Part shown: one piece after another, positions 52,803-64,000 of the stretch
Position numbering within the stretch: position 1 is the stretch's first letter
How the letters are laid out: the number at the start of each line of letters is the position of its first letter
NCBI RefSeq assembly: GCF_020184175.1
Contig: NC_065530.1
Location: forward strand, 68,487,260 to 68,551,259
Origin: Aphis gossypii
Taxonomy: Eukaryota; Arthropoda; Insecta; Hemiptera; Aphididae
Direction: 5' to 3'
Length of the DNA: 64,000 nt
Program-made: the position numbers and the translations under genes
Notes under the pieces: generated by a model
The model's input: the letters and a program-made list of their open reading frames with translations, nothing else
Databases searched by the model: none
Told to the model about the DNA's origin: nothing

Positions 52803-53588
52803 GTATGTGATTTTCGTGAATATTGGTGAATATTGTCACAACTTAAGTAACACAACACAACTACTCCGAAATCGCAAACATTACGCGATTTCCGAATGAA
52901 AAAGTTTAAATCGAACAGTACGCGATAATATTATTATTGTTTTAGCTTAACATCATTATATACGTGCCATTAGAATTTAATGTATTCATTTTAAAATATA
53001 TTATAATCAATGGATTTTTATCGGAAACAATAACTATTAATACCTAATTAGTGGCTCTTCACCGTAGTAGAGTTGTTTTATTTTATTTTATTTTTATTTT
53101 TACACGTTTTCACTTATTACACAACCCATAACGGAATATACCTAGCTATTACGGAACTATAAGGTACCTGTCTTAATTATTATAATATCATTGTTATTAT
53201 TTGGTGTTACCATTAATCTACTATGTTCTGTTTTACTATTATTCAAAAACATAATCTGTAGCATAGTCACTCAGATTTTTTGATTACAATTTAAATTTCT
53301 CATTACCAATTTTTACTATTCACACATCATATATTTTTCATTTCTCTATTCTGTTTGTTACAATATGTTTATGTTGGGTTTTTGTAAACAATATAGTTAT
53401 TATCTAGGTACCTAATAATTAGTTTTGAAAAAAAATATATATCAATGAATCAGCATGATTGTATCTAGTAGAACTGTTCAGTAATATTTTTTGAGATGAC
53501 ATCATATTATATCATTATAATTTATTCTACAAATAGTTCCTTTATAATCTTTTGACTAAAATTAATTAATTTGTTTCATTATTTCAGT

Positions 53589-56500
53589 ATGACACAAATG
53601 GAGGACCAAGAGAAACAATTAGAGTTTGCGTTAGCGTCTGTTCAAAAACAAGGAGTGCATATGAAAATGTGCTTGGATAAAAATAAATTAATGGAAGCAC
53701 TTAAACACGCATCTGCTATGCTTGCTGAATTGCGCACATCTTTATTATCACCAAAGAGCTATTATGAACTATGTACTTACTATTTAATAATTTAAATTCT
53801 AAATATTATGTATATTTAATAATCATATATTATTATTTATTTCCAGTTATGAAAGTAACCAACGAACTATGTTATTTAGACTTATATCTAGTAGAAGAGT
53901 TTGAACGAGGTCGTAAAGTCGATGATTTATATCAAATAATACAGTATGCTGGAAATATTGTACCGAGGCTGTATGTATTTTCTAAATTGTTTTAAAATCT
54001 TATAAAATAAGTTAATATTTTTTTCTAGTTATTTATTGATTACGGTGGGCTTAGTTTACATAAAAACAAACACAAATTTGAAACGAGACCTCTTAAAAGA
54101 TCTTGTTGAAATGTGCCGTGGTGTTCAACATCCTTTACGTGGTCTATTTTTACGCCATTATTTATTACAATGTTCCAAAAATGTATTACCTGATATACCA
54201 GATAATGAAGAGACTGAACACCCTGAAGGCACTGTAAGAAAATCAATTAATTTAAATACATTTTAATAAAATAAATATTTAATATGATAGTCATATTTGT
54301 TATTTAACATTTTTAGGTACGTGATTCGATTGATTTTATATTAATGAATTTTGCTGAGATGAATAAACTTTGGGTAAGAATGCAACATCAAGGACATTCT
54401 AGAGAAAAGGAACGTCGTGAAAAAGAACGTGAAGAATTAAAAATTCTTGTTGGAACTAATTTGGTCAGATTGTCACATTTAGACAGTATTACATTGGATA
54501 AATATCGTAAAGTAAGTTATTTTGTATAATTAAAAATATAACAGAATATTCTTAACATTTGACGTCATAACTATTTTAAATTAAAAATTAAGTTCTAAAA
54601 AGAACCTTGCAAAGACCAAAATATAATATGTTTGTAATGTTTTTAATTTACATATTATTTTGCATAATTTATTTAATATTTTTTACTTACAAGATATTTA
54701 TTTTTATGTAGAGTTATATTTACATTATTTGGTTATTTAAATTCATGAAATTCAATTCTATTAGTAGATTATTTGTTTATTTTAATTATATTTTCTAGAT
54801 TATAATATGAAGTATAACTATAAAATAAAAGTGCTCAAGTTTACTGACTTAGAATATAATATGCTGGTGTATCTATATTATAATGTGCTCTTTATTTAAG
54901 AATTTTAAAATGATCAATTCATTATTAACTTCAATTCTATTAGTTTTAAGACAATTTAATGGCATTTATATAGTTCTAATTTATAAATAAGATAACAAAA
55001 TTGCAGTGTTTTTGTTAATATTTGAATTAAAAAATAAATCTAGGTATAAATTTATTTTTGTACAACCATCATTATTTAGATATTATTATAAATGCTGTAG
55101 TAGATAAATTTGAAGTGAGATTTATATTTTTTTAATATTTTATTTTTTAGTGTCTAAAAAATTATTTTAACCTATCATATAAGCATCATATTTTAAGCTT
55201 TTAAGAACCTAAAAATCCGCTCTTTACTTATAACTCACTTAAAAATTAAAATATTGTAAAAACCAATAAGAGAAGAGATACACAAATAATATCTATACCT
55301 CTAAGTTACATAAAAAGTTGATACATTTTAGTATTAAAGTTAACTACACAAAATTTGAACCTGTTGAACAGAAATTCAATTTGTTACGTTACCCTTTTGT
55401 AATATGGACATAACACTTGCAGGTATGACATCCTCTAATAGATTATTTAAAGTCAATATACTGTATATTATATTGAAGTATCTATAGTATTTTTAATTTA
55501 TCATATAAGCAACATAATAAATTTTAATAATTATCAATACTTTAATTTTATTTTTTCAGGTTGTTTTGCCTGGTATTTTAGAACAAATTGTCAGTTGTCG
55601 AGATGCCATTGCCCAAGAATATCTTATGGAATGTATAATTCAGGTACCAATGTATAAATTGTATAATAAACTTAAGAAAATACGTCAAATTGCTATTATT
55701 TATTGTATGAAATTATTTTTATTCCTTAAATTAACTAGCAAAGAAGTTGTGTTTACGGTTGCTTTCTTCTCTCATATAATCATGTTTCCTAAGTTTAGTT
55801 CGCTAATTGTTAACTTATTTTATTTTATATTATTTATACAGTTTGTAAATGTAAAAATAATAAAAAAAAATATTATTTTATTAGATACTATACCTTTATT
55901 TTATTTTGAATTTTAATTATTTTAATATTTTGTATTTTTCTAAAATTTAAATTATTATTTTTACGAATTGTATCCATAGTTTAATTTTAAATTACTCTTA
56001 ACTAATACTTATTTTAAAAATATTTAGGTGTTTCCCGATGAATTTCATCTTTATACACTGAATGTGTTTTTAAAGTCATGTTGTGAATTACAACCATCAG
56101 TGAATGTAAAGACTATTGTCATTTTAATGATTAATCGTCTAACAATATTTACTTTCCACAATTCAAATGCATCTGAAGTGAAATTATTTGAAGTACTCAC
56201 TGAACAAATAGCCAATATTATTCAGGTAAAATATATTTTCCTTGTATTTAATATTTAAAATACTAAATTGTTACTCAATTATAAAATGTATATTAAAATA
56301 TAATCATTTTTTTATTTTAAAGAGTCGTGATTTACCGCTAGAAGATACTGTGTCACTTCAAGCTGCCATGGTTGGCTTAGCTCTGAAATGCTATCCAGAT
56401 AATTTAGATTATGTGGATAAGTCTCTCCAGACTATTTCTGATACATTTGCAAAGCGTAAAATTGAAAAGTATGTTTTAAGTTAATCTATTTTCTAAAAGA

Positions 56501-58534
56501 ATATTAACATGTGTATGTTTTTTACTATAGAATCAGTCATAAAAATCCAGTATCTAGAGAGTTGATGGCTTTAATGAAATTGCCCATTGACAATTATAAT
56601 GATCTTCTTTTAGTGATGAAGCTTAAACATTTCCCTGAAATTATTGAATATTTTGATTACACTGGTCGGAAAACTATTGCTATTTATTTATTACAAAATG
56701 CTGTTCAGTGCAGAACAATGATTCCATCAGTTGAACAGGTATAGTATATTTTTAATACTTTTAAGAAAATAACTTTATTGAATAATAAAATAAATAAATA
56801 CATTTCAATTATTTTTGGTATTTAGTAATGTTATCAAAATAGTTGACAGTAGTAAAATTAATATAAAATTATCAAATATTTTACCTTTTTTTTTAGACTG
56901 AAATTGTTCTTACAATGGTTTCTCCACTAGTTAAAGACCAGCTTGATCAACCAGTAGGCGAAGAAGATCCTGAAGATTTTGCTGAAGAACAAAGTCTCCT
57001 TGGAAGGTTTGTGTTTCATTTTTAGTTCAAGATTTATAAATTATAACACATAATATCTATTTTTAATTGATATAAAAATTATTTTTATTAGATTTGTTCA
57101 TCACATGAAAGCAGATGAGCCTGATTTACAGTTTAAAATTTTAATGGCAGAAAGAGAACATTTTAGTTTAGGAGGAAATAAACGAATCTGTTATACATTA
57201 CCACCCCTTGTATTTCAAGCGTATCAGTTGGCTTTGATCTATAGTGGAAAAAGAAAAGAAGTATATTAAAAAAACATTTGATTACATAATAATCATAAAA
57301 TTATACAATAAACATTTTAATTTTAAGGATGAATTGTGGGAGAAAAAATGCCGAAAAATATTCCAGTTCTGCCATCAGACAATTTTAGAATTAACCAAAG
57401 CCGAGCTTGCAGAATTGCCACTTAGATTATTTTTGCAAGGAGCATTAACTATTTCTCAAATAAATTTCAAAAATTATGAAACTGTGGCCTATGAATTTTA
57501 CTCACAGGTATACTTATTATTTACTTTAATGTAATTACCAACATTCTATAATATTTATGTAAAATATTTATTTATTTAAATAAAGGCTTTTACATTGTAC
57601 GAAGAAGAAATATCTGAGAGTAAATGTCAATTAGCTGCTATTATTTTACTGATTGGTACGTTTGAAAAAATAAATTGCTTTGATGAAGAAAATGCTGAAC
57701 CTGTTCGTACTCAGTGTGCTCTAGCTGCATCTAAATTACTTAAAAAACCTGATCAATGTCGGGCTGTAGCTATTAGCTCACATCTATTTTGGTCAGCACA
57801 AAATAATGTTGGACAACCGGTAAGCAATTGCACAATACTTTAGATAGATTGTACTTAAGTATTTATAAACTCAAACTTACACGGTTTCAAACCTATGAAA
57901 CTTAAAGTTTGTGGAATGTTTAAAAATTGACAAATTGTAAAATATAATAGTAAAGCAGTGTTTAAACTTAAAAATAAATAGTTTATCTACTGTTATACTT
58001 TAATTTGAAAAACTATAGCATAATAATCATAATATATTAACATGTAATATGTTTGAATTTGTAAATTTATATTGTATTATGTATTGTAATGTTATATTTT
58101 CAGCTTCAAGATGGTAAACGAGTTATGGATTGCTTAAAAAAATGTGTTCGCATTACAAAACAGTGTATGGAAGTATCTGTTCAAGTTCAATTGTTTGTTG
58201 AATTATTAAACTATTATGTTTATTTCTACGAAAGAGGCAATAATAACGTATGTGTATCACAAACATTTTACATTTATTTTACATTTTTTAACAATGTTTA
58301 AAAAATAATTGTCATCAGAAATACATAGAAGTCTTAATTTTTTAGGTGTCTGTAGATATATTGAACCAGTTAATAGGTCAGATAAAGAAAGAAATAACTG
58401 GTTTAACTGCAAATGAGGAAACTGAACAGATTACAAAACATTTTGAAAATACAATTGCATATTTACAAAACAGAATCGAATCTGCAGATACAGAAGATTC
58501 AGTTTTTAAAGCTTTAGAAGGTTTAACGTTATAA
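53589..58534 (+). CDS. Vps35: Vacuolar protein sorting-associated protein 35, retromer core subunit
   Basis: VPS35 is the long alpha-solenoid scaffold of retromer on endosomes. It binds VPS26 at its N-terminal end and VPS29 at its C-terminal end, to recycle cargo to the Golgi or plasma membrane. I read 14 coding exons: 53589-53772, 53847-53970, 54029-54233, 54317-54511, 55560-55643, 56028-56225, 56323-56468, 56531-56738, 56897-57006, 57092-57260, 57328-57507, 57586-57819, 58104-58247 and 58346-58534. All introns are GT-AG and all phases join, giving 789 residues, normal for the family (human about 796). The PRLYLLITVG segment needed for VPS26 contact is at residues 101-110. Other near-identical blocks are LVEMCRGVQHPLRGLFLR, KLWVRMQHQGHSR, CRDAIAQEYLMECIIQVFP, KAELAELPLRLFLQGAL and RTQCALAASKLLKKPDQ. 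The ATG follows the first acceptor by one base. No frameshift or missing block was seen. Confidence 0.97.
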
Positions 58535-58746
58535 TATTATCAAACTTTTAGTTTATTAATTAGGTCCAATTTATTGATAATTATGTTTTTATTTATATTC
58601 TGAATTTTTATTTTATTTTATTTTAAAGTTAATCACTGTTTATACTTTAATTATTCATATTATTTTCACTAAAATACAAATAGTTGTAAACATAGCTATG
58701 AAATTTGTACTTTTGTGATTTATATATAATATATAATTTAAATAAA
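58535..58746 (+). promoter_or_regulatory. 3' UTR and poly(A) signal of Vps35
   Basis: AATAAA at 58741-58746 lies about 210 bases past the TAA stop, in AT-rich sequence. No other strong signal lies closer to the stop. Confidence 0.5.
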
Positions 58747-59980
58747 TTATGTTAAAATTTAATTATATTATACTATATTATTTGATTATTATAAATATTA
58801 AATAATTTAATATTAATATACTATAATTGGTTTTTATTGTCATTATATTTTTTATTAATAATAATTATTATTTATTTTCATCTTTAATAAATAATAATCA
58901 ATTATAACTTGTGTTCATAAATAATATGTTTCAAAATATTGTCATTTTTAAATTAACCTCATACTTTTCAACATTAAGGATTAATACATTTTATAAATGG
59001 TATTATAGTGTACTCAACATACTTGTTAGCTATTTTTTTTTTGCATTAGTTATACAATGAATGTTGTAGCATACTTTTTAAAAGAGAATATATTCATAAA
59101 TCTTTGTAAGCTAAATGCTTAATAAGTAAACTTGGTTTAAATGTATGATGATAAAGTTAAATGGTTGTATTTATGTACAGTAGAAATAATATAATAGATA
59201 TTTGTCAAAATTAAAACAAGTAAAAGTGCAAAGGTTAATATTTTAGTAATTTATTATCTCAATAAAAAAATACAATGTTAAATTTCATTGGTTAGAACAA
59301 TGTTATACATGCTGAGTATATATAATTTATTAGTACTAAGTAGATATACTAATCTATTATAGGTAAGTAACTAATTAGTGTTAAGAATTTTTATGCAAAT
59401 TCTTTTGCTCTTAGAAATTTACCTACAATAAACTGAAAAAAATCACTTGAAAATGATATACCTGTAATCAAGCCAGAATTAAGAGGGGATTTTTTTTTGG
59501 AACCATTAATTTTTTACTCAACATTTATAAATTTAAATTTTAACTTAATAAATATTGTGCATAAAAGAAAATACAGTGTAAAATGTTTATGCTAAATTCT
59601 AAACCATAGTTTTCAACAAAATTGGTTTCTTTATTTTACATGTTATAAATAAAAAACAAATAATCCTAGAAACTTAAAGATTTTACCAAGTAGGTACTTA
59701 TATTATCACTTTTTATACATGATATAATTTTAGAGATATTTTAATTCATTTTGAATAATTATTTATAAAAATTTTAATTTATGACATTTTTTTTTTTTAT
59801 ACGAAAAAAGTAAAAATGCTTGAAAATGTAGTATAAGTTTTCTAATAGGTATAAGTTTTGTTATAATATACCTACATAAATATCGAATTGGAAATTGTTG
59901 TGTCTTATCTCAGTAAATAAAACTATATAACAGGGTCTTGTTTTGATTATTATTTATTGTTAACTGTGAGTACTGATGAT
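58747..59980. other. AT-rich spacer downstream of Vps35
   Basis: Only low-complexity AT-rich sequence is seen between the Vps35 poly(A) signal and the inverted-repeat element at 59985. No frame, RNA gene or element end was recognised. Confidence 0.55.
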
Positions 59981-59984
59981 ATAA

Positions 59985-60517
59985 GGAAAAAAGTCCGAGA
60001 AATTTATTTAAATATATATTAATTATTAAATTAAAATAAAAATTTTTAATTAGTAAACTAATAATATGTTTTATTATTAAATAGTCAGAAAGTTTGGTTT
60101 TTTCAATATATCACCGTCTATGTAAAATTATAAAAAAGCACATAATACACCCGGCGTAGTCACTCGTTCGCTACTCTCGCTTGGACAATTAATTTCAAAA
60201 ATATCCCTCGACTTATTATGTAAACCACCTTAGGTAAGTCTATAATATATTATTATATTTTATTACTCAAAGTTATGTTATCGGTTATTCCAATACAACA
60301 ACGATTTTTTGAAAAATCGAATATTTTGAAGTTTTTTGAACATAGGTAACTTTTAAGGACAGTTTTAGCTTCTTTTTTTAAAAGTATCAATAATAAAACA
60401 CACAAAAACAAATAATTTGAAAAAAAAAATCCAAAAAATCACTCGGGAGCTAAACTAGAATTATGCCATATTTTAAATTACTTTTTGTTCGAACTTTTTT
60501 TCTCGGACTTTTTTTCC
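59985..60517. mobile_element. Candidate non-autonomous DNA element with inverted termini
   Basis: The left terminus GGAAAAAAGTCCGAGAAA (59985-60002) is repeated in inverted form at 60499-60517, with one extra base in the A/T run. Internal to the right terminus is a related GAACTTTTTTT string, and another follows just outside it. The inside has no long open frame. No clear target duplication was found, so the class is unassigned and the boundaries are approximate. Confidence 0.45.
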
Positions 60518-61190
60518 CTGAACTTTTTTACCGTTTACCAGTTTTTAATCCTAGCTGGGCGTCAATATAATCTTGATAAATCGCTATTTTAAATTATTTT
60601 TATTCCCTAATAACATTTTTTCAAATATATATAATATATATATATTTTCATCTAACAGTTGTCAACATTATGTTTATAATAATACCTATAGAATATACAT
60701 TATACTCCGCATAACTTTAAAAAAAACAATAGAAATTATATTTAGGTACTATAAGTATGGCTTTAGAACAACAAATAATAACAAAATAATATAATGAATA
60801 TGGAACACATTTTTATTTTTAAAAAATGTACTATATTATAGAATGGTACCACGGATTATCCGGTAAACGGTAGTACAATATACAATTTACATCTCCATGA
60901 TTATAATCACGATTAAAGATAATATTCTAAATTTAGCCATGAATTTATCAATAATCTGTGATAATAATATGAAATGATAATACTTTCAAAATTTGGCTCC
61001 AAAATCCAAATTATTAATGATAATTATTTGACATTTCGTTGAATTTTTATTTTTCTAATCTGTCTTCAATGAAAACTTATCTATGGTTCTATGGTGTGGA
61101 TTATAGTATTTAATAATATTGTGATATTATTATACCTGTCACGTGGAAATATTGAGTAACAAAATGTAATATGTATAGTTTTTTATTATA

Positions 61191-61404
61191 CCGAGTGCGC
61201 TGAGAGAGCGCAAGTCGGCGGCGACCTAAATCGGTTTTACTGCGCAACCCCAAACGTCACTCTGCCCATGATATAATAAACTTTTATATCATGAAACATC
61301 ATAAAGTTTATTATATCATGACTCTGCCATAGGGAAACCGGTTTCGATAGCAGAGAGACGCGGGAGGATGCGCGAGCCGACTTGCACTCTTTCGGCGCAC
61401 TCAG
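61191..61404. mobile_element. MITE with about 28-bp imperfect terminal inverted repeats
   Basis: The left end CCGAGTGCGCTGAGAGAGCG continues to CAAGTCGG. The right end, reverse-complemented, reads CTGAGTGCGCCGAAAGAGTG and continues to CAAGTCGG, a match over 28 bases with a few mismatches. TATA flanks both ends (61187-61190 and 61405-61408), consistent with a TA or TATA target duplication. It carries no open frame and contains a second, 54-bp insertion at 61267-61320. Without that insert and one copy of its target duplication it would be about 152 bp. It ends about 100 bases upstream of the start codon of the lysine-rich gene. Confidence 0.7.
61267..61320. mobile_element. 54-bp palindromic micro-element nested in a MITE
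   Basis: Perfect 18-base inverted arms (61267-61284 and 61303-61320) enclose an 18-base loop. The insert is flanked on both sides by ACTCTGCC (61259-61266 and 61321-61328), a perfect 8-bp duplication. The left 27 bases are themselves a hairpin with 10-base arms. The 8-bp duplication fits hAT-type integration, but the terminal CATGATATAA is not a usual hAT end. It must rely on a transposase supplied from elsewhere, if it moved by transposition at all. Confidence 0.65.
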
Positions 61405-61444
61405 TATAGTAATATAATTCACGTTTTTCTAATTTTCTACTATA

Positions 61445-61507
61445 TAATACACGTCAGTTGTTTAGAGACAAAAATCAAAATTAATACACGACCGCTTATA
61501 ATTTATT
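61445..61507 (+). promoter_or_regulatory. Probable start region of the lysine-rich gene
   Basis: An initiator-like CGTCAGTTG lies near 61452, with an AT-rich TATATAATA upstream near 61440. The ATG of the short first coding exon follows about 55 bases later. The MITE ends about 40-50 bases upstream, so it may contribute promoter sequence. This is inferred from motif spacing only. Confidence 0.3.
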
Positions 61508-63855
61508 ATGACTCCGGTAAGCAAAATTTGATTACCTATATATTAATAAGATAATATATTGATCACACGGGTACCCCATATTGTAAGATCATAAATAAGT
61601 AGGTATTGACTGCATAGATATAACATCTTATTTAAGACTATGATTTGTACTATGAAGAAAATTGGCCACAACAATAGAAAATTATGTTTGTGTGCTATGC
61701 TGTGTTTGCTGCTACTTGCTAGGTACCTCATATGCTACCTAATATAAAAGACATTCCTACCTGCTATATATATATTATATTTTTATTTCATTTTATCATA
61801 AGTACCTGACTGAAGTCATTAACATAAACAACTTTAACAATCGTCAACCATACAATACTATAATATCCACTTTAATAACTGGTACATAACAATAACTTAC
61901 TTTTTCTGAGGTGGAGTAAAAACAACATAAGTTTAGGAGAATTTTTTTTATATATAACAAAAAGTGCTCTTAGCCTATACACTATCTACGTCTAAAGATA
62001 TTTATAGGTTTACGTTTGATAGTTTTAACATGATATAAGTGATATATTAATTTGATGATTATACAATACAGAAAGACATTGACGTTTTATCTGATCAGAC
62101 ATTATTATACTGCAGAGTCAACTTAGATTATGAGAATGACTTTGTTTTAATCGGCTTTGATGAAGTGATTGTGCATATAGGTGATAGTGTATAGACTATA
62201 GTATATTTAACCTTTTGTACTGAAGAATGAGTTGTGGACATTATTAACTAGAATTTTGATGTAGTCTTGTATTTCTGGTATCAAGAGAATTAAATTATAT
62301 AAATTTGATATTAGAGTTATTTAAACTTAAAGCTTAAAATATTATTTATGACTTAGATTAGGTTATAAGCTTAATTTCATTTTTTAATTTTAATCATAAA
62401 CTTTTTAAAGCATAATTTTTTTCTTCATTAACATAGTTTTTGCATATTAAACTAAAAATATTGTTATTAATATTTGAATAATATAACAAATTCTTGTTTT
62501 TACTTAATTAAATTTTTTTAATTGTGCTAATACTTATACCATTATTTGTAATAATAACAAATAGTTTTATACTTTAAAATTAATATTATTTTCTGTAATG
62601 TACAAAACTTTGAGCATTTCTACTTTTTTAAGCTTATAATTTCAGTTTATTATAAAAAAATATAACAAATTCCTATAAATTGGACTTAATCTAAAAATAA
62701 ATAGTTATGCCTGTTAATGCTATTATACCGGATAATTTTTGTAATTAATAAATGCTTTATTTTGTAGATTACTAAAGAAGATGGACAAAAAATGAAGAAG
62801 AAAAAGAAAAAAACCAAGGTGTCTTATAAAATTAAAAAATTTATTCATAAAATTAATATTTATAATCAGTATATATATTTTCTTTATTATAGCTATCAAC
62901 TAGAAATGAAATTGCATCTAATTATTCTACTGCCAATCCATTGAAATGTAATGTATGTAGTTAATTACATTTTTAAAATAATATTCATAGAAATATTGTA
63001 GGTTTAGTGTCACTACTTTATAATTATGTTTTAATTGTACATTTTAGACTCAGTTAATCTCTGTCTCACCAAAAAAGATCCTTTATTCAGAAACCAGTGA
63101 CAAATATTTGAATTGTGACAAAACCGAAAATACCTATTTACATAAAGGTCTGTTTTTATATGATTTCATATACTGTTATTATTTAACTAATATTCAATAT
63201 TTGTTCCAATCTTTAGATAAATTTTCAACTCATATTTCTATTGCAAATATTTCAGAAGTTGAAAAAGGATTAACATTGTAAGTTAAAATGAGTTAATACT
63301 CTCATAATTATTTATTGAATAATTCATATTATGTTGTACAATTAATGATTAATAGCTGAATTATTTATTTTATTACATATTGTTCAATTTGTACACAATT
63401 ATGGTTTTGATAAAATAATTGAAAAATTATTTTAAATTTAAAAATACCTATTCCAGTTTTTATAAACTATTAATTGTTGTATAGTTATTTTTATGATCAT
63501 CATATTATTATTAACGTGACATTTTAAACCTATTATATTATAATTTTTAACTAATAATGACTTATTCATCCTTAAGTTCTTAAAAATGAAAAATTATGTA
63601 AGAATATTAATTTATAGATTAAAAAAGAAAAAGAAAAAGAAAAAAGGAGATAAAAAAAGGGTTTGTATTTGTTTTTAAATAAATATATATCATTTAGGTA
63701 TAAAATTATTTACATCTTTTTTTAGGAACAAAATAATAAAAAAATTAAAAAAAAGAAAGCTGCATTGAAGTCAAATGAGTTTAATGCTGAGACTTGTGAT
63801 GATATTTGCAAGAATTTAAGTAAAGACATAATTGGCGCTACCAATTTAAATAAAG
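61508..63855 (+). CDS. Unrecognised lysine-rich protein, 5' portion (runs off the window)
   Basis: I read seven coding exons with GT-AG introns and matching phases: 61508-61516 (Met-Thr-Pro only), 62768-62818, 62893-62952, 63048-63147, 63217-63277, 63618-63660 and 63726-63855. The last donor (AAAG/GTCAGT) leaves one base of a codon, so the gene continues past the right edge. The 151 codons seen include three polybasic tracts in three exons: KMKKKKKKTK, LLKKKKKKKKGDKKR and KKIKKKKAALK. They are separated by Ser/Thr/Asn/Asp-rich sequence without a known fold. Such Lys runs are common in nuclear and nucleolar proteins, so nuclear location is a guess. I do not recognise a family. Phase consistency across six introns is the main evidence. 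The 9-nt first coding exon is chosen because its ATG is followed by a good donor (CCG/GTAAGC) in the required phase. Confidence 0.6.
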
Positions 63856-64000
63856 GTCAGTGTGTTTTTCTGTAGTGTTGTTATTGTGAAAATCATTATA
63901 ACGAACATTGATTAGATCAAGATACTATTAAGTACGAACAAAACGTTAGGTCCCAGCACAAATCTATATAATTTTACATTATGTTGTATATATATTTAGA

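Noticed and set aside
55566..55916. 116-codon frame in Vps35 as a longer exon
   Set aside because: Only the first 84 bases (55560-55643) match the family; the rest reads through a good donor into the intron.

Overview
The window is strongly AT-rich eukaryotic DNA with long introns, long gene-poor spacers, GT-AG introns and many short non-autonomous DNA transposons. The recognisable proteins are most like insect orthologues (stripe/EGR, diablo/KLHL20, VPS35). The frequent TAGTAGGTA/TAGGTACCTA-type words and the base composition suggest a hemipteran, probably an aphid. That taxonomic call is an inference; no species marker was tested.

Layout, all main genes on the + strand. (1) About 1.7-11.9 kb: an EGR-family zinc-finger transcription factor (stripe). 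It has a CpG-rich promoter with a perfect cAMP response element and a perfect CArG box, two coding exons split by a 4.8 kb intron, and a 3' region with an AU-rich element. (2) About 12-42.9 kb: a gene-poor stretch with a CpG-rich island at 24.1-24.75 kb (possible distant 5' exon or promoter), two hAT-like elements, a cluster of CRE sites with an X-box at 36.4 kb, and several short coding-like fragments I cannot assign. (3) 42.9-45.0 kb: diablo/KLHL20, a BTB-BACK-Kelch Cullin-3 adaptor whose coding body is in one exon. (4) 47.66-47.86 kb, minus strand: a complete U3 small nucleolar RNA gene with a PSEA-like element, a TATA-like element and a T5 run just past its 3' end. (5) 52.7-58.75 kb: Vps35, the retromer core subunit, complete in 14 coding exons with a probable non-coding first exon. 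(6) 59.9-61.4 kb: a candidate element with inverted termini, then a MITE that contains a second 54 bp palindromic insertion with a perfect 8 bp target duplication. (7) 61.5 kb to the right edge: the first seven coding exons of a lysine-rich protein I do not recognise, with a 9-nt coding first exon.

The genes do not form a pathway. They are ordinary nuclear genes of an animal: an immediate-early-type transcription factor, a ubiquitin-ligase adaptor, an endosomal sorting subunit, an rRNA-processing snoRNA and an unknown basic protein. I found no CRISPR array, rRNA or convincing tRNA. The items most worth a second look are the U3 gene's mixed promoter signals, the nested micro-MITE next to the last gene, the CRE/CArG promoter of stripe, the isolated CRE/X-box cluster, and the unknown lysine-rich gene.
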